A stretch of DNA of 64,000 bases, taken from contig NC_058341.1 in NCBI RefSeq assembly GCF_905475395.1, forward strand, positions 62,193,501 through 62,257,500. Reading direction: 5' to 3'. A program made the translations under genes and the position numbers. This DNA is from Chrysoperla carnea (lineage: Eukaryota > Arthropoda > Insecta > Neuroptera > Chrysopidae). Shown here piece by piece: positions 24,412 through 37,480 of the stretch (the first letter of the stretch is position 1; every line of letters starts with the position of its first letter). The notes beneath the pieces were generated by a model, which ran no database searches, was not told the DNA's origin, and saw only the letters and a list, made by a program, of their open reading frames with translations.

Positions 24412-27340
24412 CTAATAAAACATACCAAATCATCGCAGTACTAAACTTTTAATACAATCAAAATAATTCCTCAATAACCAATCAAGTCAATAAGAAAACG
24501 TTTTTAAAGTCTAAATATATCGATATGGTCGAAAAATGAGAGCCGACATATTACGACATCATAAATTTTTGGTGCAACCGAGTAAATTTTAATGATTTCA
24601 AAGTTAGGGAGGAAAATCCAAATTTAACAAATTCTCGTGTATCAATAATTATTGATAAAAAATAATTATTCAAATATAATAAATTTGGTAGACACAGCTT
24701 GAGGGTAAAAATGGGAGGGAAAACGTCGAGCTTTTTAAATGATTCCCAAAAACAAATTTTTTTGAAAACAGTTTGAAAAAACAGTTTTTTGAAAACACTT
24801 TCATTTACTGTGAAACCATTTTATGTGAACCTTACGAGGCGTATAATTTGCCCAATTATAGTCGATATTATTTGGAGCTTTTTTCCACGACAATCAGGTG
24901 AAATTTTGCCTAATCGTTAATTGTGTTTTTTCATTTATTAATACCAAAAGTATGAAACCAAATAAGTTTAAGTTTTTGAGTCCCTTATTAATTTCTCAAT
25001 TGTTCAGATATTATCAAAGTCTTACTAAGTCCAATGGCTTCAGCAAATTTCATGGGAATTTCTTATGAATTTCTATTATGACTATATCGTCTATACCATC
25101 TTAGAATCTTCTACGATTGAGCATGTTAACAGTAAAGCAGACCTTATAGATTGTCGTAAAGAAAATTTCAAGGCACGGGGAATTTAGTACCTTAAGTAAA
25201 AGTTTTCGCATTTAATACGATAAAATATTTGTATTGTAGCCTTTTAAAAATTAACAATAAAATTTTACAAAAATTTTCGAAATTATTCAAATAGAGTCTC
25301 TTAAACTTAAACCAATAAATTAAAAAAACAACTTTCTTTCTTTTTTATTGGTTACTTTCATAAAAAAACGTTTTTCTGAAAAATGGTTTAAATACCTACT
25401 AAATTAAATGCGCTAAGATTTTTTACATACATGATTTTTATCTTTCAATTAGATAAGACGATAATTTTTCATTTTCTTATCAACTTTCATCAGTCAAATC
25501 ATTTAGAAATTAATATTTAAAATGCTTAAAAAATACTTTCCAATCATAAAATTATTTAAAAAACAAATCGATAAGCTTTTGTATATACATTTATTGCTCC
25601 AAGTGTTTTTAAAATAATAAAAAAACAAACAAAAAAAATATTTAAAAAATAATTATACGTATGTTAGTGCGGCCAAGAACTTCCATACCAAACAAACAAA
25701 CAAATAAAATAAAAAACTCAATCGTAAAGTACAAAATAGAGAGTAATATATATATTTAAAAAAAATATATTCTTAATTCATTAATTAATTATAATATAAA
25801 AAAATTATTCACTAAAAATAATAAATAATTAGTGATCTATATTATACACATGAAAAAAAAAAGTCTATAAATTATATATTTAATCTAACGTTACATCTGA
25901 TTAATTATAAATAATATATGTTGTGTAGAAATTAACAATGTTATGATTTGAGTTTGAACACAATTTTTGATTTTGATTGTACATTTTTATTTTTTTTATT
26001 AAAGAATATTTCATATTAGACGCCCGATTTAATTTTTTTGACAAAATAATTTTATGCGCCAGACAAATCTTGTCATCAAAATTTTAGTCATAAATTAACA
26101 TATAAAATTTTCTAAATAATTCAAAATGAGGTTATCTAGAATGTTTTTATTTTAATACTTTTATTGTATAAAATAAACAAAAATTATGACCTTTTGTGCA
26201 ATTATTTGCTCTTAAAACGATTGCTGTTAAAGGAAAAAAAGAAATTAAATCGACAAGTTTTTTAAAATTTGCTCGATGGCATAACTTTTCCCAATGTGCT
26301 ATTTATAGTTGTTTAATTCACAAGGTGGGTTTATCATAATTAATATTATAAACTCATTTCCGATTTATAGTTGGGTTTATAAAATTAATTATGACTTATA
26401 AACCCACCTTTTGAATCAAACAACCAAAATTACTAAGAAAATCAATCAAAAGTAATAAAACTACACAAGTTTTATTTTATAGTTGTCTCATGTTATATGA
26501 CATAAATTAGGGCTTTTGTCCACTAAGAATAGATAACAAAATACAAAATTATTTTTCATAAAAAAATATTCAGTCACGTCACAGCAAACATCAATCAGAA
26601 AGTATTGAAAGTATTACTATTACGTCACGCACATAACAAACGCAATGCAAACAACATTACATTTTAATAGAACGAAGCAGGTTAGTTGATTACAACTGCA
26701 TGAACTTGCATACACAAAAATGCTTGTATGCCAATTCGCGATGTCATTCAAGACTCCACGACACTCTTTATTGTTTTCGAAGTAAATTTGAATTGTATTT
26801 TGAAAATAGGTAATACTTTTTTCGTGTAAATCAGATACTAATGTAAAGTATACAAAAGCCTTAATTACGTATATTTATTTTCATAAGTTCTTTAAATTTG
26901 AAACCAAATTCATTATTAATATAAATTCTTTATTAAGTGGCTCTTGAACTTATACAATTTAATGCTTCTGAATTTTATCAAAAGATCGCGTTGTCGTAGT
27001 ATGAATGGTCTTTTGGTCGACCTATTTTTTTAACAGCATAGTTTATACATTCTACTGTAATGATTATTATTTGATTTTAAAATTAAATCGGGCGTTCAAT
27101 TTGGGACACTCTACAGATTATATTAATTAAAACAAGATAGATATAAACATACATTTTTAAATTTTATGTTGGCGTTGCAATCGTGAATCATGATTTCATT
27201 TTTAAACCAAAGTATCAGATTGTATCATCTTGGGGCATACAAGATCTACGAAACACTCATATCATTCAAATAATAATCAAACAATTTGGGATAATTTGAT
27301 TTGGATATTCGGTCCGCACGTAAAATCTTGCGAACGTAAC
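24412..27340. other. No gene seen
   Basis: AT-rich spacer apart from the small palindrome at 26311-26421. No coding frame was recognised. Confidence 0.5.
26311..26421. repeat. 111-bp palindromic repeat
   Basis: GTTTAATTCACAAGGTGGG at the left is mirrored by CCCACCTTTTGAATCAAAC at the right. The arms of about 45 bp are imperfect in the middle (CATAATTAAT on both sides). Confidence 0.7.
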
Positions 27341-27342
27341 GG

Positions 27343-27790
27343 ATTCGCCATCTTTTATGTCGGTATGTGAACATTGAATAACTTTGAAAAAAAAAACGAT
27401 TTCTGTATATGAGGTATTTCTATTCAGTTTGGTCATTTGCAATTTATTTGGACTAGTTTTTCAATACAACATCAATCAAGTGGGCGCCTCTATTGGCCAA
27501 AACAAAATGTTATCTTTTTGCTGCGTTTTACATTACCTTTTCGAGCATCTCGGGCGGTATAGTATTGATTTCGTTACGGCAAACGCCTTGAACTCGCGAA
27601 AGGTCTGTTGGCAATATTCTTTGTGTTTATTGCACTTTATACTAAAATAAATGAAAATTATCCTTCAAAATGCGCCGCAAAGTGGTTCGACTGACGCTTA
27701 AATGCATATCTCCGATCGCTTCAACCAGTTTTTTGGAACGCCTCGTATAAGTCGAGTCAATTTTTCAACACTTTCCGACACGGTAATTTT
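27343..27790 (-). pseudogene. Decayed Tc1/mariner-superfamily transposase
   Basis: Reading the minus strand from about 27790, the frames give RGVPKNWLK, then ASVEPLCGAF / HLSVSRTTLRRILK in shifted frames, then YKVQ..TQRILPTDLSR and EMLEKVM, with LANRGAH near the end. The order matches the middle of a DDE transposase of the Tc1/mariner group: helix-turn-helix with SRTTLRRIL, then YKVQLTQ, then the region leading to the first catalytic aspartates. Stops and frameshifts are frequent. At the 3' end GCCATCTTTTATGTCGG (27346) matches the TIR of the element at 41844-42308. The 5' TIR is not visible. Confidence 0.6.
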
Positions 27791-27795
27791 TAAAA

Positions 27796-27882
27796 TGAGG
27801 GATAAATCACGGAATTTGATAAAGGGATAAGGAAAATCTTGCGAACCGACAGAAAAACAGGCTAGAAGAATAATATATAAGA
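27796..27882. repeat. Dispersed 87-bp repeat, copy 1
   Basis: GGGATAAATCACGGAATTTG through ACAGGCTAGAAGAATAATAT closely matches 43093-43178, and shorter pieces recur at 53411-53447 and 53775-53810. Confidence 0.7.
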
Positions 27883-28894
27883 TTTGATCAAACAATCGAC
27901 AATTTTTTTAAACTACAAACGATAAGCAACGAAGCTCTTAGCATGACGATTGACATTGGCATGAAACTAAGGGCTAGTCACTTAGAGAGAATAAAACCGC
28001 CGGAAATATTCTACGAAAACTAATTTCCAACTAGTTGACTTATTCTTCAAAATATAAAAATGTATATTTGATTATCTATCATATTTTAATTAATACCCTT
28101 TCCTTTTTTGGGCAAATAAAAAAACTAGCACTCTCGTTTGTTATGTATTTTCTTGGTTTGAAATTTTTGGCACTTTACTAATTTAAGTGAAACAAAAAAA
28201 AAAAAAATGAAGAAATTTTTTAAAAAATATATGAGGTATCTACAAAGATTGTTATTATTAAAATGAAAAATTTGTTTAAAAAAATATTTTGTGATCTCAA
28301 AATGCGTATGCTGTTAATAATATATTAAAAAAAAAATAATAATAATGTGTATTTTGAAAAATGAATTGTAGTTTATATATTATTTGTAAATATTTAAAAG
28401 AAAATAAATAAATAAACATGAAAAAACAAAACAATAAGTTATTAAGTAATTATTAATTAATAAAAAAATAATGATAAAAAATTACAAAAAAAAAAAAATT
28501 TATATATTATATATATATTATTATAAATAGGTATATAATATCTACAAATTAAGGCTATTAATTAATATTATTAATATTTTGATTTGTTTAAAAAAAAATA
28601 AAACAGCAAAAAACATTATTTCCGAATTTTAATGTGTTATTTAAAATATATATGGTATAAAAAATATATATGTTTTTGATGTTTTTATTCCTTTCAGCCC
28701 TTGTATTATTTTACAGCAAAACTGCCATTTAATAATCTAGCTTTGTATTATACACTCACTGATTACTCCAGTAAACGAGAATTAAATCTTTAAATTTTTT
28801 CCTATAGCTCCGATTAACCTTAAAGTTTGACGGTAAGTAAGAATTTTAAGCATAAGTAAGTCATTTAAGTAAATTTCGAAAAGTCAACACTTTC

Positions 28895-29510
28895 CAAGTT
28901 ATTGGCGAGTGAAATTCCGAGTATTTCACGTAATTCAGAAAACCAAATGGAAGTCGAATGGAACTCAATATAGTCTCAACCTTAGACTTAGTTTAGAATA
29001 TGAGACAATAAAGCGAGTAAATAGTTTTAAATACCTCGGGAAAATAGTCTTGTTTGAAGATCAGAAAGCATTGAAATCCAAAAAAGAATAATGCATGCCA
29101 AGAAAAAAATTTGCTCCCTAAAAGAAATTTTCAAATGGAAAAAAAACATCTCTTTAAAAAGAAATTTTTGGGATACGTGCATCCTTCCGATCTTAACTTA
29201 TGGCACTCAAACATCTGCCTTGACCATTTCAAATTACAAGAAATTAAGAACTTGCCAGAGAAGTGTGGAAAGATATATGCTTAACCACAAACTTACTGAC
29301 AGGATTACATCTAAAAACTGTTAGATCAATAACAAAGATCAAAGATGTAACTGCCAGTATTGAAAAATTGAGATGGATCGTGCATATTATCAAACTAAAA
29401 GATGATAGATGGTCGACCAAATGTACTTTATGGGTGCCATTAAATTTCAAACGTAAAAAAGGACGACCATCAAGAAGGTGGAGAGATGAGTTTGCGCTGT
29501 AAATGCTTCA
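28895..29510 (+). pseudogene. Decayed RTE-type LINE reverse transcriptase, C-terminal region
   Basis: Three frames together carry the ordered C-terminal signature of RTE/endonuclease-reverse-transcriptase LINEs: FKYLGK (about 29026), NFWDTCILPILTYG (29163), YKKLRTCQRSVERYML (29235), LTDRIT and, after a frameshift near 29300, ASIEKLRW (29352) and KKGRPSRRWRDEF (29456). A stop near 29091 and the shift mean it is dead. The endonuclease and the YADD catalytic core lie upstream in full elements and are missing, as expected of a 5'-truncated copy. Confidence 0.8.
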
Positions 29511-30134
29511 ACAGATGCAATCCAACTGGTACCGAAATATGAAGTAAATAGCTGGTGACGTTTTTTAGGACATTCAATTAATCAAAATGTCTATGTAGGT
29601 CGTACTCATTACATATCTATACTCAATGGCTTACATATTATTGATCTTCAACAATCAAATTTAACTAGTAGAACTTTTCGATTTTTTCCCCTATGTAATT
29701 TGGTGTAATGGAAATTATAAAATCAGATAAAACTCAGTATAATTTAAAATTTTTGACAGTAATTAACTGAATCGACAGAAGTTTTGAATGAAGTTAAACA
29801 GCACATAGATTGTTGGTCTAGGTAACTACTTGAATAAATTCATTTATACGTTTGTTTTAATATTTTATTATAAAATTTATTTAGAAAAATAACAATTTTA
29901 GAAATGAATTTCATTTTTTCGTAACTTCACTGACTACATATTTTCAGTCTTCAAGATTATAAGGCCACTAGAATAATACATACACTACGTTTCTAAACAA
30001 ACGCATCAATCTACAAAAAACATTTACATAAAAACTCGATTTAGTTTTTGTAGTAATACGAACATTGGTTCCTGAGACTACGCAATCTAGTGGTACAAAA
30101 TATATATAACAAAGAAGTAAGATTTACTAAATTT

Positions 30135-30415
30135 AAAAAACCCCGAGAAAAATTTTCGGGTACGGAACCCTAAACTCGCACTTGAAACGCATTAAAGACC
30201 ACTGAACCGATTTTGAGGTTCTTCGCCTATTTTTCATTTGTTCCGGGCACGGAATCCTAAACTCCCCTTTGAATGAAACATAACTAAAAGCACTCCCTAT
30301 TAAATTACCTTTCAAACGAAACAAGAAAGTTTAAGTGCTACGATGCCAAAGCAGACAAACAGACACACATAGCGGTCAAACTTATAACACCCCTTTTTTG
30401 GTTCAGGGGTTAAAT
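30135..30415. repeat. Dispersed repeat with GGGTACGGAACCCTAAA blocks
   Basis: GGGTACGGAACCCTAAACTC at 30158 and GGGCACGGAATCCTAAACTC at 30243 form two related units. They are followed by CAGACAAACAGACACACATA and a GGTTCAGGGGTTAAA end. This layout resembles 3' regions of insect LINE/SINE families. It could be the 3' part belonging to the RTE relic upstream. Confidence 0.5.
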
Positions 30416-30804
30416 CATTGACACAAAATAATTACAAAACCTAGTAATATCCTCCTCTCTACCTCAGGAGAATCCATTTTGCTAAAAAAAAAAATGACCC
30501 TTAAAAATTTGTCCTTTTCCCCACTAATTTTGCAGTTCAAACATTTGCAGTTAACGAATAATTTGCAGTTCAAACATTGGGTACTTTTCAATTTTATGAT
30601 CGCCATATTCTTACAATGTCGTAATGCCAGCGTTTCAGAAAATACAAAATGTCTTTTTTACTTGAAAATAAAAAAAACCACGTTCCATCCGAGGAAAGGG
30701 GTCTCAGTAAATTCTACGGTAGGTTACATTGGTAGGAGGAGTTCCAAAGAGGTTTACGTTGAGCCACGGATTTTATGGGCGCTCCATTACAGGAAAAATT
30801 TAAC

Positions 30805-31150
30805 GTCTTTTACATTTTTATACCATGTAGGTGAATTGGGTCTTATGTCCGTAGATCTCATCTTGTAAACCGTTAGAGATAGAATAAAATTTTAAACGTA
30901 AAAAATGTTCTTTATAAAAATAAACAACTTTTGTTTGAAATATTCTTTCGTAAAAATCATTATTACCCGTGAGGGCGCAAATTAAATTATAACATTATAA
31001 TATATAGTATGTATTATATGGAAATATCAGTTATGTGTGTGACTACCTAAGAGTGACTATCTTTCTTTACTAGCATGACGTAAAAAAACATTGCGTAATC
31101 TTACAAACGATTGCGTAATCAACACTGTCTATTTGCACTTGTTTTTCTTC
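30805..31150 (-). repeat. Dispersed repeat family D, minus copy
   Basis: The reverse complement matches 44700-45060: GATTACGCAATC, CCCTC.CGGGTAATA, AAGAACATTTTTTACGTTTA and TATCTCTAACGGTTTACAAG, in the same order. Confidence 0.7.
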
Positions 31151-31526
31151 AATTTTTCGGAATTTCTTGGAAATCGCATTATGGAAACCGGAAAAAAGTT
31201 ATGTTTGGAAAACAGATTTCTTAACTTATATAGATTATACATATTAAGCGATACAAAATTGTCTATGCGCGAGAGTGAAGTTAGATAAACCACTTTAACC
31301 TTCTCTTGATTAAAGATGCGACTTGACAACAACCTATAAAATTTTTGTGCTTGATAAGTTCCCTTAAAATATACAGCCCTACACCTACATAAATGGTAAA
31401 AATAATTATAATAATAGTCCCGCTTGCTTGTGTTACAAATGTATATAAAAGTAAAACCTCATTACTTTTATAACGCCTCAGAATAATTGTATATTTAATG
31501 AGTGTGACTATAGTGGCCGTGTAACC

Positions 31527-34500
31527 TTAATAATGGATTTCATTTTTTTGTAATTTCACCAATCTTACACTTGCATTCCAAACTTTTTCACTTAATTGTT
31601 TATCTTGAGCAGCTCGTGACGTCCAATGTTCTTTACAATCTTGAAAATATTTGCCCGAAAATCCATCTACTTTTTCACATACTGCACAATGGATTGTGGT
31701 TTGAGCTCCTTCTTTAGGATCCTATAAACAAAATAACAAAAATATTAAAATTTGTTGATGTTTATTATTTATAATAGAAGAAATGAATGCAGAAAAAGAT
31801 ACTAACTAGGCTTAGTAGTAATATTCCAAATATTAGTTATTTTTAAATACAAAATTTCAAACAGCTGTATCTCAGCGAAAAATCATCGAATATTCACCGC
31901 GTGAAAATTTTTAGTTTCTAGTACATTCTATACAAGTTTTTGCACGGAGGGTTGAAAGAGTGAGAAATGATATCCCTAAATTTTATATAAAATTTAAAAG
32001 CATACCAAAATTTTAAAAATTATTTCACAACAAATTTGTTAAATGCTTGAAAATTTGATATTCTTAAGGGCTTAAATATATAATAATATATTTAATAAAT
32101 ATATTAAATATATTATTATATATTTAAGCCCTTGCAATTTGTTTTGTAAAAAATTACACCACTCTCCTACTTTTGTTTTTGAAACAATTCAACAATAAGA
32201 ATTTTTACATATTTTAAGCGTTTTTTCATATGGCCGTTATTTAAAAAAAAAAAAAAATTCGTTATCGAAAATCTCATCATGCTCATTTGAAAACTTTAAA
32301 GTTTTGGAATCTATTGCTCAAAAACTTTTATTACTCCTACCGCTTTGTACTGAGGGTTGAAAGGGTAAAAAATATAAAAGCGTACAAAAATAAAAAAAAT
32401 TATTTTTCAACAAATCTTTTAAGACCACTCGAAAATTTGTCTATTTTTCTTGTAAATGGGCTATAAAAAAATCCTTTACCATCTTTTTGGACCAAAATAT
32501 TGGTAGTCCAAGCAAAATTAACTCTTCTAGATTTATATACCTGTATCTTCTGAAATAATTATCGTACTGATATTTTTCTAATATCATTTGAAAATTGAAA
32601 CTGCCTTTTTTAAACCCTGGCATAAACATTTTTCCATATTTTAGGCGTTTTTTCATTTGGCTTCCATTTTTTAAAAAAGGTGGCATCTAAAAATCTCCTC
32701 ATGATTTTTTACAGTTGTTTATGTCCCCAAAAGCTATGCAAAATCGCACGTTTCTATCCCCTTTTTCCTTAATCGCAACTCGAAAAAATTCAATTTCATT
32801 AAAAGTAACTTTTTTAGAATTTTTAATTGAATCAATAAAAATATGTTTTTCAGAATCTTGTGTATCCGGCACGGTTCTGATTAATTTTTTTTATATTGAT
32901 GCACGGAAAAATATCCTGCCGAGGTAGTGAATGCCAAAAAGAGAAAGAATCATAAACAAGAGAACGAAACAATGAAATAGCAATCCACAGAAAAACTGGC
33001 AACTAAAAAAGAGCAATAACACCTACTAAAAATTTTGGCATCAAAAAGAGGACTGTAATATACAATTGTATTCAACGAATTGTGCGTCACTAAAGTAACT
33101 AGAATACAGTTGCTTAATAATACACAAACACAATATAAATTGAACATTTTAATAAAACTTGCTTTCAATTTTGCTTGGATTGCAGATATCTTGGTCCAAA
33201 AATCTCGTACGCGAACTATTTATAGATAATTTTTAATAAAAATAAGCAAACTTTCACGTGGTCCTAGCAGACTTGTTGAAAAATAATATTTAAAATTTCT
33301 GTACGCTTTTACAATTCTCATTCTTTCAACCCTTAGTACATAGTGATAGGGGTGATAAAAATTTTTGAGCAATAGATTCCAAAATTAGAAAATACAAGTT
33401 TTCAAATGAGATATTGTGGTTTCGGATTCGATGAATTTTCGCAGAGATACAACTATTTGAAATTAAGATAAAATATTGTATTCAAAAAAATGTTTCTATA
33501 ATACTTTGGTTGTGTATATATCTAGTTAAATGCATATGTTTTAGTATTCATTTCATTTTTGAGACAATAAAATGTAATGTTCAGATTTTGACCCACCTTC
33601 TCCTTTATTTTTTACGAAGAACGTTGTATAATTTTAATATTTCGTTGACTGTTCAATAGAGTGGCTAGAAAAATATTTGTCTTAAATATTTAAACTTTTT
33701 ACTGATCCAAAAATAGCCACCCGTTATACATAAAGAGGATGTGCGCTCTAAAATCTCAACATAGCTTTTTATAGTATCAAAAAATGAAGACAACTTAAAA
33801 AGATTTTGTTCTACTAGACAGATTTAGGACATTCATTTCTTCTACTTAAAGATATGAACCTTATAGAAAAACCAAAACAGCAACGTTAAGAAAACCCTTT
33901 TAAACCATTGCATATTTCTGAGTAATGAAGTTCGAACTGCACCCGGATGTAAACTGTTTGATATCACATTTGTTCCCTCTAATTTTCTAGCTAATTCGTT
34001 ACTCATTAGGATGTTACATAATTTTGAATTAGCATAATTTTTGAAACCAGCTCCAGGTTTATTTAAATTATTTGGATCTAATGATGCAAATAAATGACCT
34101 GCCGATGAAACATTCACAATTCTACTTGACGCTGATTTCTTTAACAAATCTAAAAAGTTTTAAAATATGATACATATCATATTAAATGAAAAATATTTTA
34201 TTATAGGAAATAACCCAAAAACTTGCACTTTCGGAATTCGACGGAGAATGTGATTTATGTATCTGTATTCTTTGGTGATAGATTCAATATTACTTACTAT
34301 CTCCCAATTCTAAAACGTATACGTTCGCACTTTTTAGCATTTAACAGGGAAACGGCAAGTTTAACAATCAAAATCTCTTTGCAAAAAATAATACTCACAA
34401 AATTTTCCACAAGAAAGATGCATACTACTTTTTAGAGTTTGCAAAATATATGCCCCTAAAGTTATAAGAATTTGGTTCCCCCAATAATTTAGTAATGATG

Positions 34501-36450
34501 CGATTCTAAAATTGACTAAAATCAAAAATACGAAAATTATTTCGAACACGACTTATTGAAAAAAAAAAAAAAAAAAAAAAAAACAGTAACTTGCCCCTTA
34601 GAGTGAATATATCACGAGATATAAGCTTTTCGAGTTCTCAAAATTAAATGCTATAGATGCCATGCTCTCTAATAAAGATGGGTGGCGGATAAAGTATTGA
34701 AACGCACGTTTTTCCATGTACCAAATTTTCCAACCCCAAAAGAACCTTTTTTGGATTCATATCCATTATTTTTGCTAATATAGCAACTAATGATTAATCT
34801 GCTAACTAATTTCGATTACAAACATACCCAGAAGCAAATTTGTTAATAAAAATGGTCCAAAATGATTCACTTGCATGATGATATGTAAACCATCCTCTGT
34901 AGTTTTGTTCCCTAATTCAAAAGCTCCAGCGTTATTTATTAAAATATCCAATCGACGTTCATTTTCGTGAATTAGTTGCGAAAATTTTCTTACTGATGTT
35001 AATGATTCAAAATCTATTGGATAGATAAAAATATTTGTATTTTCAGTTTTTGAAATAATTTCTTGTTTAGTTTCTTCAGCTGATTTTAAGTTTCTACAAG
35101 CTAGAATGACTCTTGCTCCTCTAGCCGCCATATCAATTGCAGTCTCTTTTCCAATACCTGCAAATATCTTGCATTAATTCAAGCGTAAAGATTGTGTCTC
35201 ACGTTGAGTGTAATCACTCCCATATTTTGGAGTTAATCGAGGAAGTAAAACCGAAAAAACAGTCTCATTCAGGAATCGACTACGTGCCAGTAGATTTTTA
35301 TGGGAGCCAGTAGAAAATCTTTATCTGAGAAGAAGTGTTTTTTCGATTTACGGCACATTAACGAATCCATACCATAACAATTGGTTCGAAAATTTGTGCC
35401 AATATCTTCAAATCTATTTAAAATCATTATCCACCTCGAAGTCTTCCAAACTGGAGTCTCCGGTGGAAAAAATTTTGGTCGAAGATTCCAAAATTTTCGT
35501 ATTTTTATGAGAAAATTTAAATTGGACGTTTTTCCGTACCGTTGGGTGCGTAGTTATGGTAGGGATAATCAAATCGATGCCAGTGCTTCCAATGGATAAT
35601 TTTGGCGCAAAAGGTGGTTGTTTTGACTAATTTTCAATTTTTTACATGTATTATCTTTAATAAGAAAAGGTTTTTTTTTTTTTTTATTTAGACCCGGAGA
35701 ACTCATAACTTTGCCCGAAAAAAAAACAAGAAAACTGGAATCTTTGACCCAAACCAGGAGAGAAGGCAATACTTCCGTAATGCTCAAATATAAATAAAAT
35801 ACAGTATTTTGGAGCGACCTTTTAGTTTCTTGATAAGAAAAATTGTAGACTGGGAATTTTGGTAATAACTCACATTGTTTAGCTTTAATTGTATTTCACC
35901 GTTCCTCGTGGGGTCGAAGAGACCAAGTGAGTTAAAAGGTTAGTCCTGTATTGATTGACAAAAGTGTATCCTATACTTTATACAGAGTGTATTTTTTATT
36001 GTTGGCAAATAACTGGGAAACTAATTCTTACTAAAGAGAATAATCAAAGATGAAAATCGTTACTCTTGTATTTTTACATGCATTTTCAATTAGCAATAGT
36101 TGTTTATAAAATACAATTATGGCCGTTTAAAAAAATCGCCTAATCTTCTTAAGTTTGGTTAGGAATCCAAAATTAAAGAGAGAATAAAATTAATTAAGTG
36201 CTTTTTTCAATCTAAAAGAAATGTGATGGTTTTTTGTTTAACAAAAGATTAAACTTCGGACGCTGGATTAAACAAAATCTCTCTGGTGTCATTTACCTGC
36301 ATTAGCACCGGTGATGATAACAGTTTTTCCATTTAGTTTCATTTTACTTGTACATCGTCCTTTGGTCACTGTTACGTATATTTTAACAGCAAAAAAAATT
36401 AGAATTATTAAAATTATAATTCCATAAACAATTAGTGAAAATGTATCCAT
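31527..36450 (-). CDS. Retinol dehydrogenase-like short-chain dehydrogenase (four exons)
   Basis: NAD(P)H-dependent oxidoreductase of the classical SDR family, closest in layout to RDH11-14-type retinal reductases. Exons on the minus strand are 36450-36297, 35157-34828, 34149-33860 and 31721-31527, with all phases closing to 322 aa. M1 is taken at 36450; an in-frame GTG upstream is not used. Seen: a membrane anchor at residues 4-22 (FSLIVYGIIILIILIFFAV), cofactor motif TGANAGIG at 47-54 split by intron 1, NNAG at 126-129, active-site Ser near 176, and YANSK (Tyr200, Lys204). The C-terminal exon carries GAQTTIHCAV and SGKYFQDCK, typical of the RDH group. The third donor (AAG/GTTCAT) is weak. 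It is likely bound to the ER or mitochondrial membrane. The substrate is not deducible. Confidence 0.92.
31846..33485. repeat. Three copies of an intronic repeat (intron 3 of the SDR gene)
   Basis: A unit with the blocks TTTGAAA..TGTATCTC.GCGAAAA, GGAATCTATTGCTCAAAAA, TACTGAGGGTTGAAAG and TTATTTTTCAACAA occurs at about 31846-32050 and 32220-32430 in one orientation and at 33240-33485 in the other. It is non-coding. Confidence 0.65.
32066..32133. repeat. 68-bp perfect AT palindrome
   Basis: AAGGGCTTAAATATATAATA at the left is exactly mirrored to AAGCCCTT at the right. It lies in intron 3 of the SDR gene. Confidence 0.85.
34559..34583. repeat. 25-nt A homopolymer
   Basis: An uninterrupted run of A in intron 2 of the SDR gene. 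Confidence 0.9.
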
Positions 36451-36739
36451 GATTGAAAAATAAGGATTGCTCACTGTGCTCACATTTCTCGACGTCAGAT
36501 ACCTAAATTATGTACGCCTTGGCGTCAAATCAGCACATGTAACCAACAATTTCAAATCATTATTACGTTATCCATTTTTTTTAAAATTTCATTGAAAAAA
36601 ATAAACAACTTGTCGAATCTTTACTTGACTAACGATTTCGGCCTAATTAATTAAAATAATCAAATTCTAACGATTTTACTGAGTGACATTTTAGAAAACG
36701 TGTTTTTGACAGAACATGCAGGAGTATATTATTTAAGTC

Positions 36740-37480
36740 AATAGCTGTTACCCGCTGTGTCGCGAGCACAGTCATATATCATTGAAATATACATAATCTC
36801 TATCTCTATATATTACTTCTCTGATATACTCAATGAATACTTACTATTATACATTTAAAAAAATAATATATTTTATCTGTGTAAAACAAGCCCCACCATT
36901 ATTTCGAGTGTTATAGAAAAGTGATAAGCGGGAACAATCTTTTAAAATCTTCACTTTTAAACCCAGCGAAGCGGGTGGGTATCACTTTCCGTAAGGTTAT
37001 ATATTCTATGGTATCACTCTAGTATATTATAAATGAGAAAGTAAGCATGTTTGTTTGTTTGTTACGCTTTCACGCTAAAACTAGCGAATGGTTTTTAATG
37101 AAACTGTACAGCAATATAGCTCATACTTCAGAATAACACATGGGATATAATTTATAAAGATATATTAATAAAAAAATAAATAAAATAAAAATTAATTTAG
37201 TTTGACATTACCATAAATTACAGATTTCTGTAAAAGAAGTCATTTGACATTACCATAAATTACAGATTTCTGTGAAAATAGTCAATATAAAATATTTCAC
37301 AGCCTGATATACTCAATGGATAATTACGACTATTATCCATTTAAAAAAATAGAAAACCATACATATATTTTAGCTGTGTAAAACAATCCCTACAATTATT
37401 TCGAGTGTTATAGAAAGGGGATAAGCAAGAGCAATCTTTACTTTTAAACCCAGCGAAGCGGTTGGGTATCATTCTAGTAC
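36740..37480 (+). mobile_element. Tandem Helitron-like repeat, two units
   Basis: Two units end alike: CCCAGCGAAGCGGGTGGGTA at about 36962 and CCCAGCGAAGCGGTTGGGTA at 37450, both followed by TCAC/TCATTCTAGT. Between them lie blocks shared with 4795-5450 (CTAGCGAATGG, ATAGCTCATAC..CAGAATAACACATG, ATTACAGATTTCTGT). The 47-bp stretch TTTGACATTACCATAAATTA to ATTTCTGT is itself doubled (37201 and 37245). The family shows Helitron-like ends and no coding. Confidence 0.5.

Noticed and set aside
36451-36483. An N-terminal extension of the SDR (11 more codons)
   Set aside because: It would start at GTG; the first ATG at 36450 gives the usual anchor-first layout and length.
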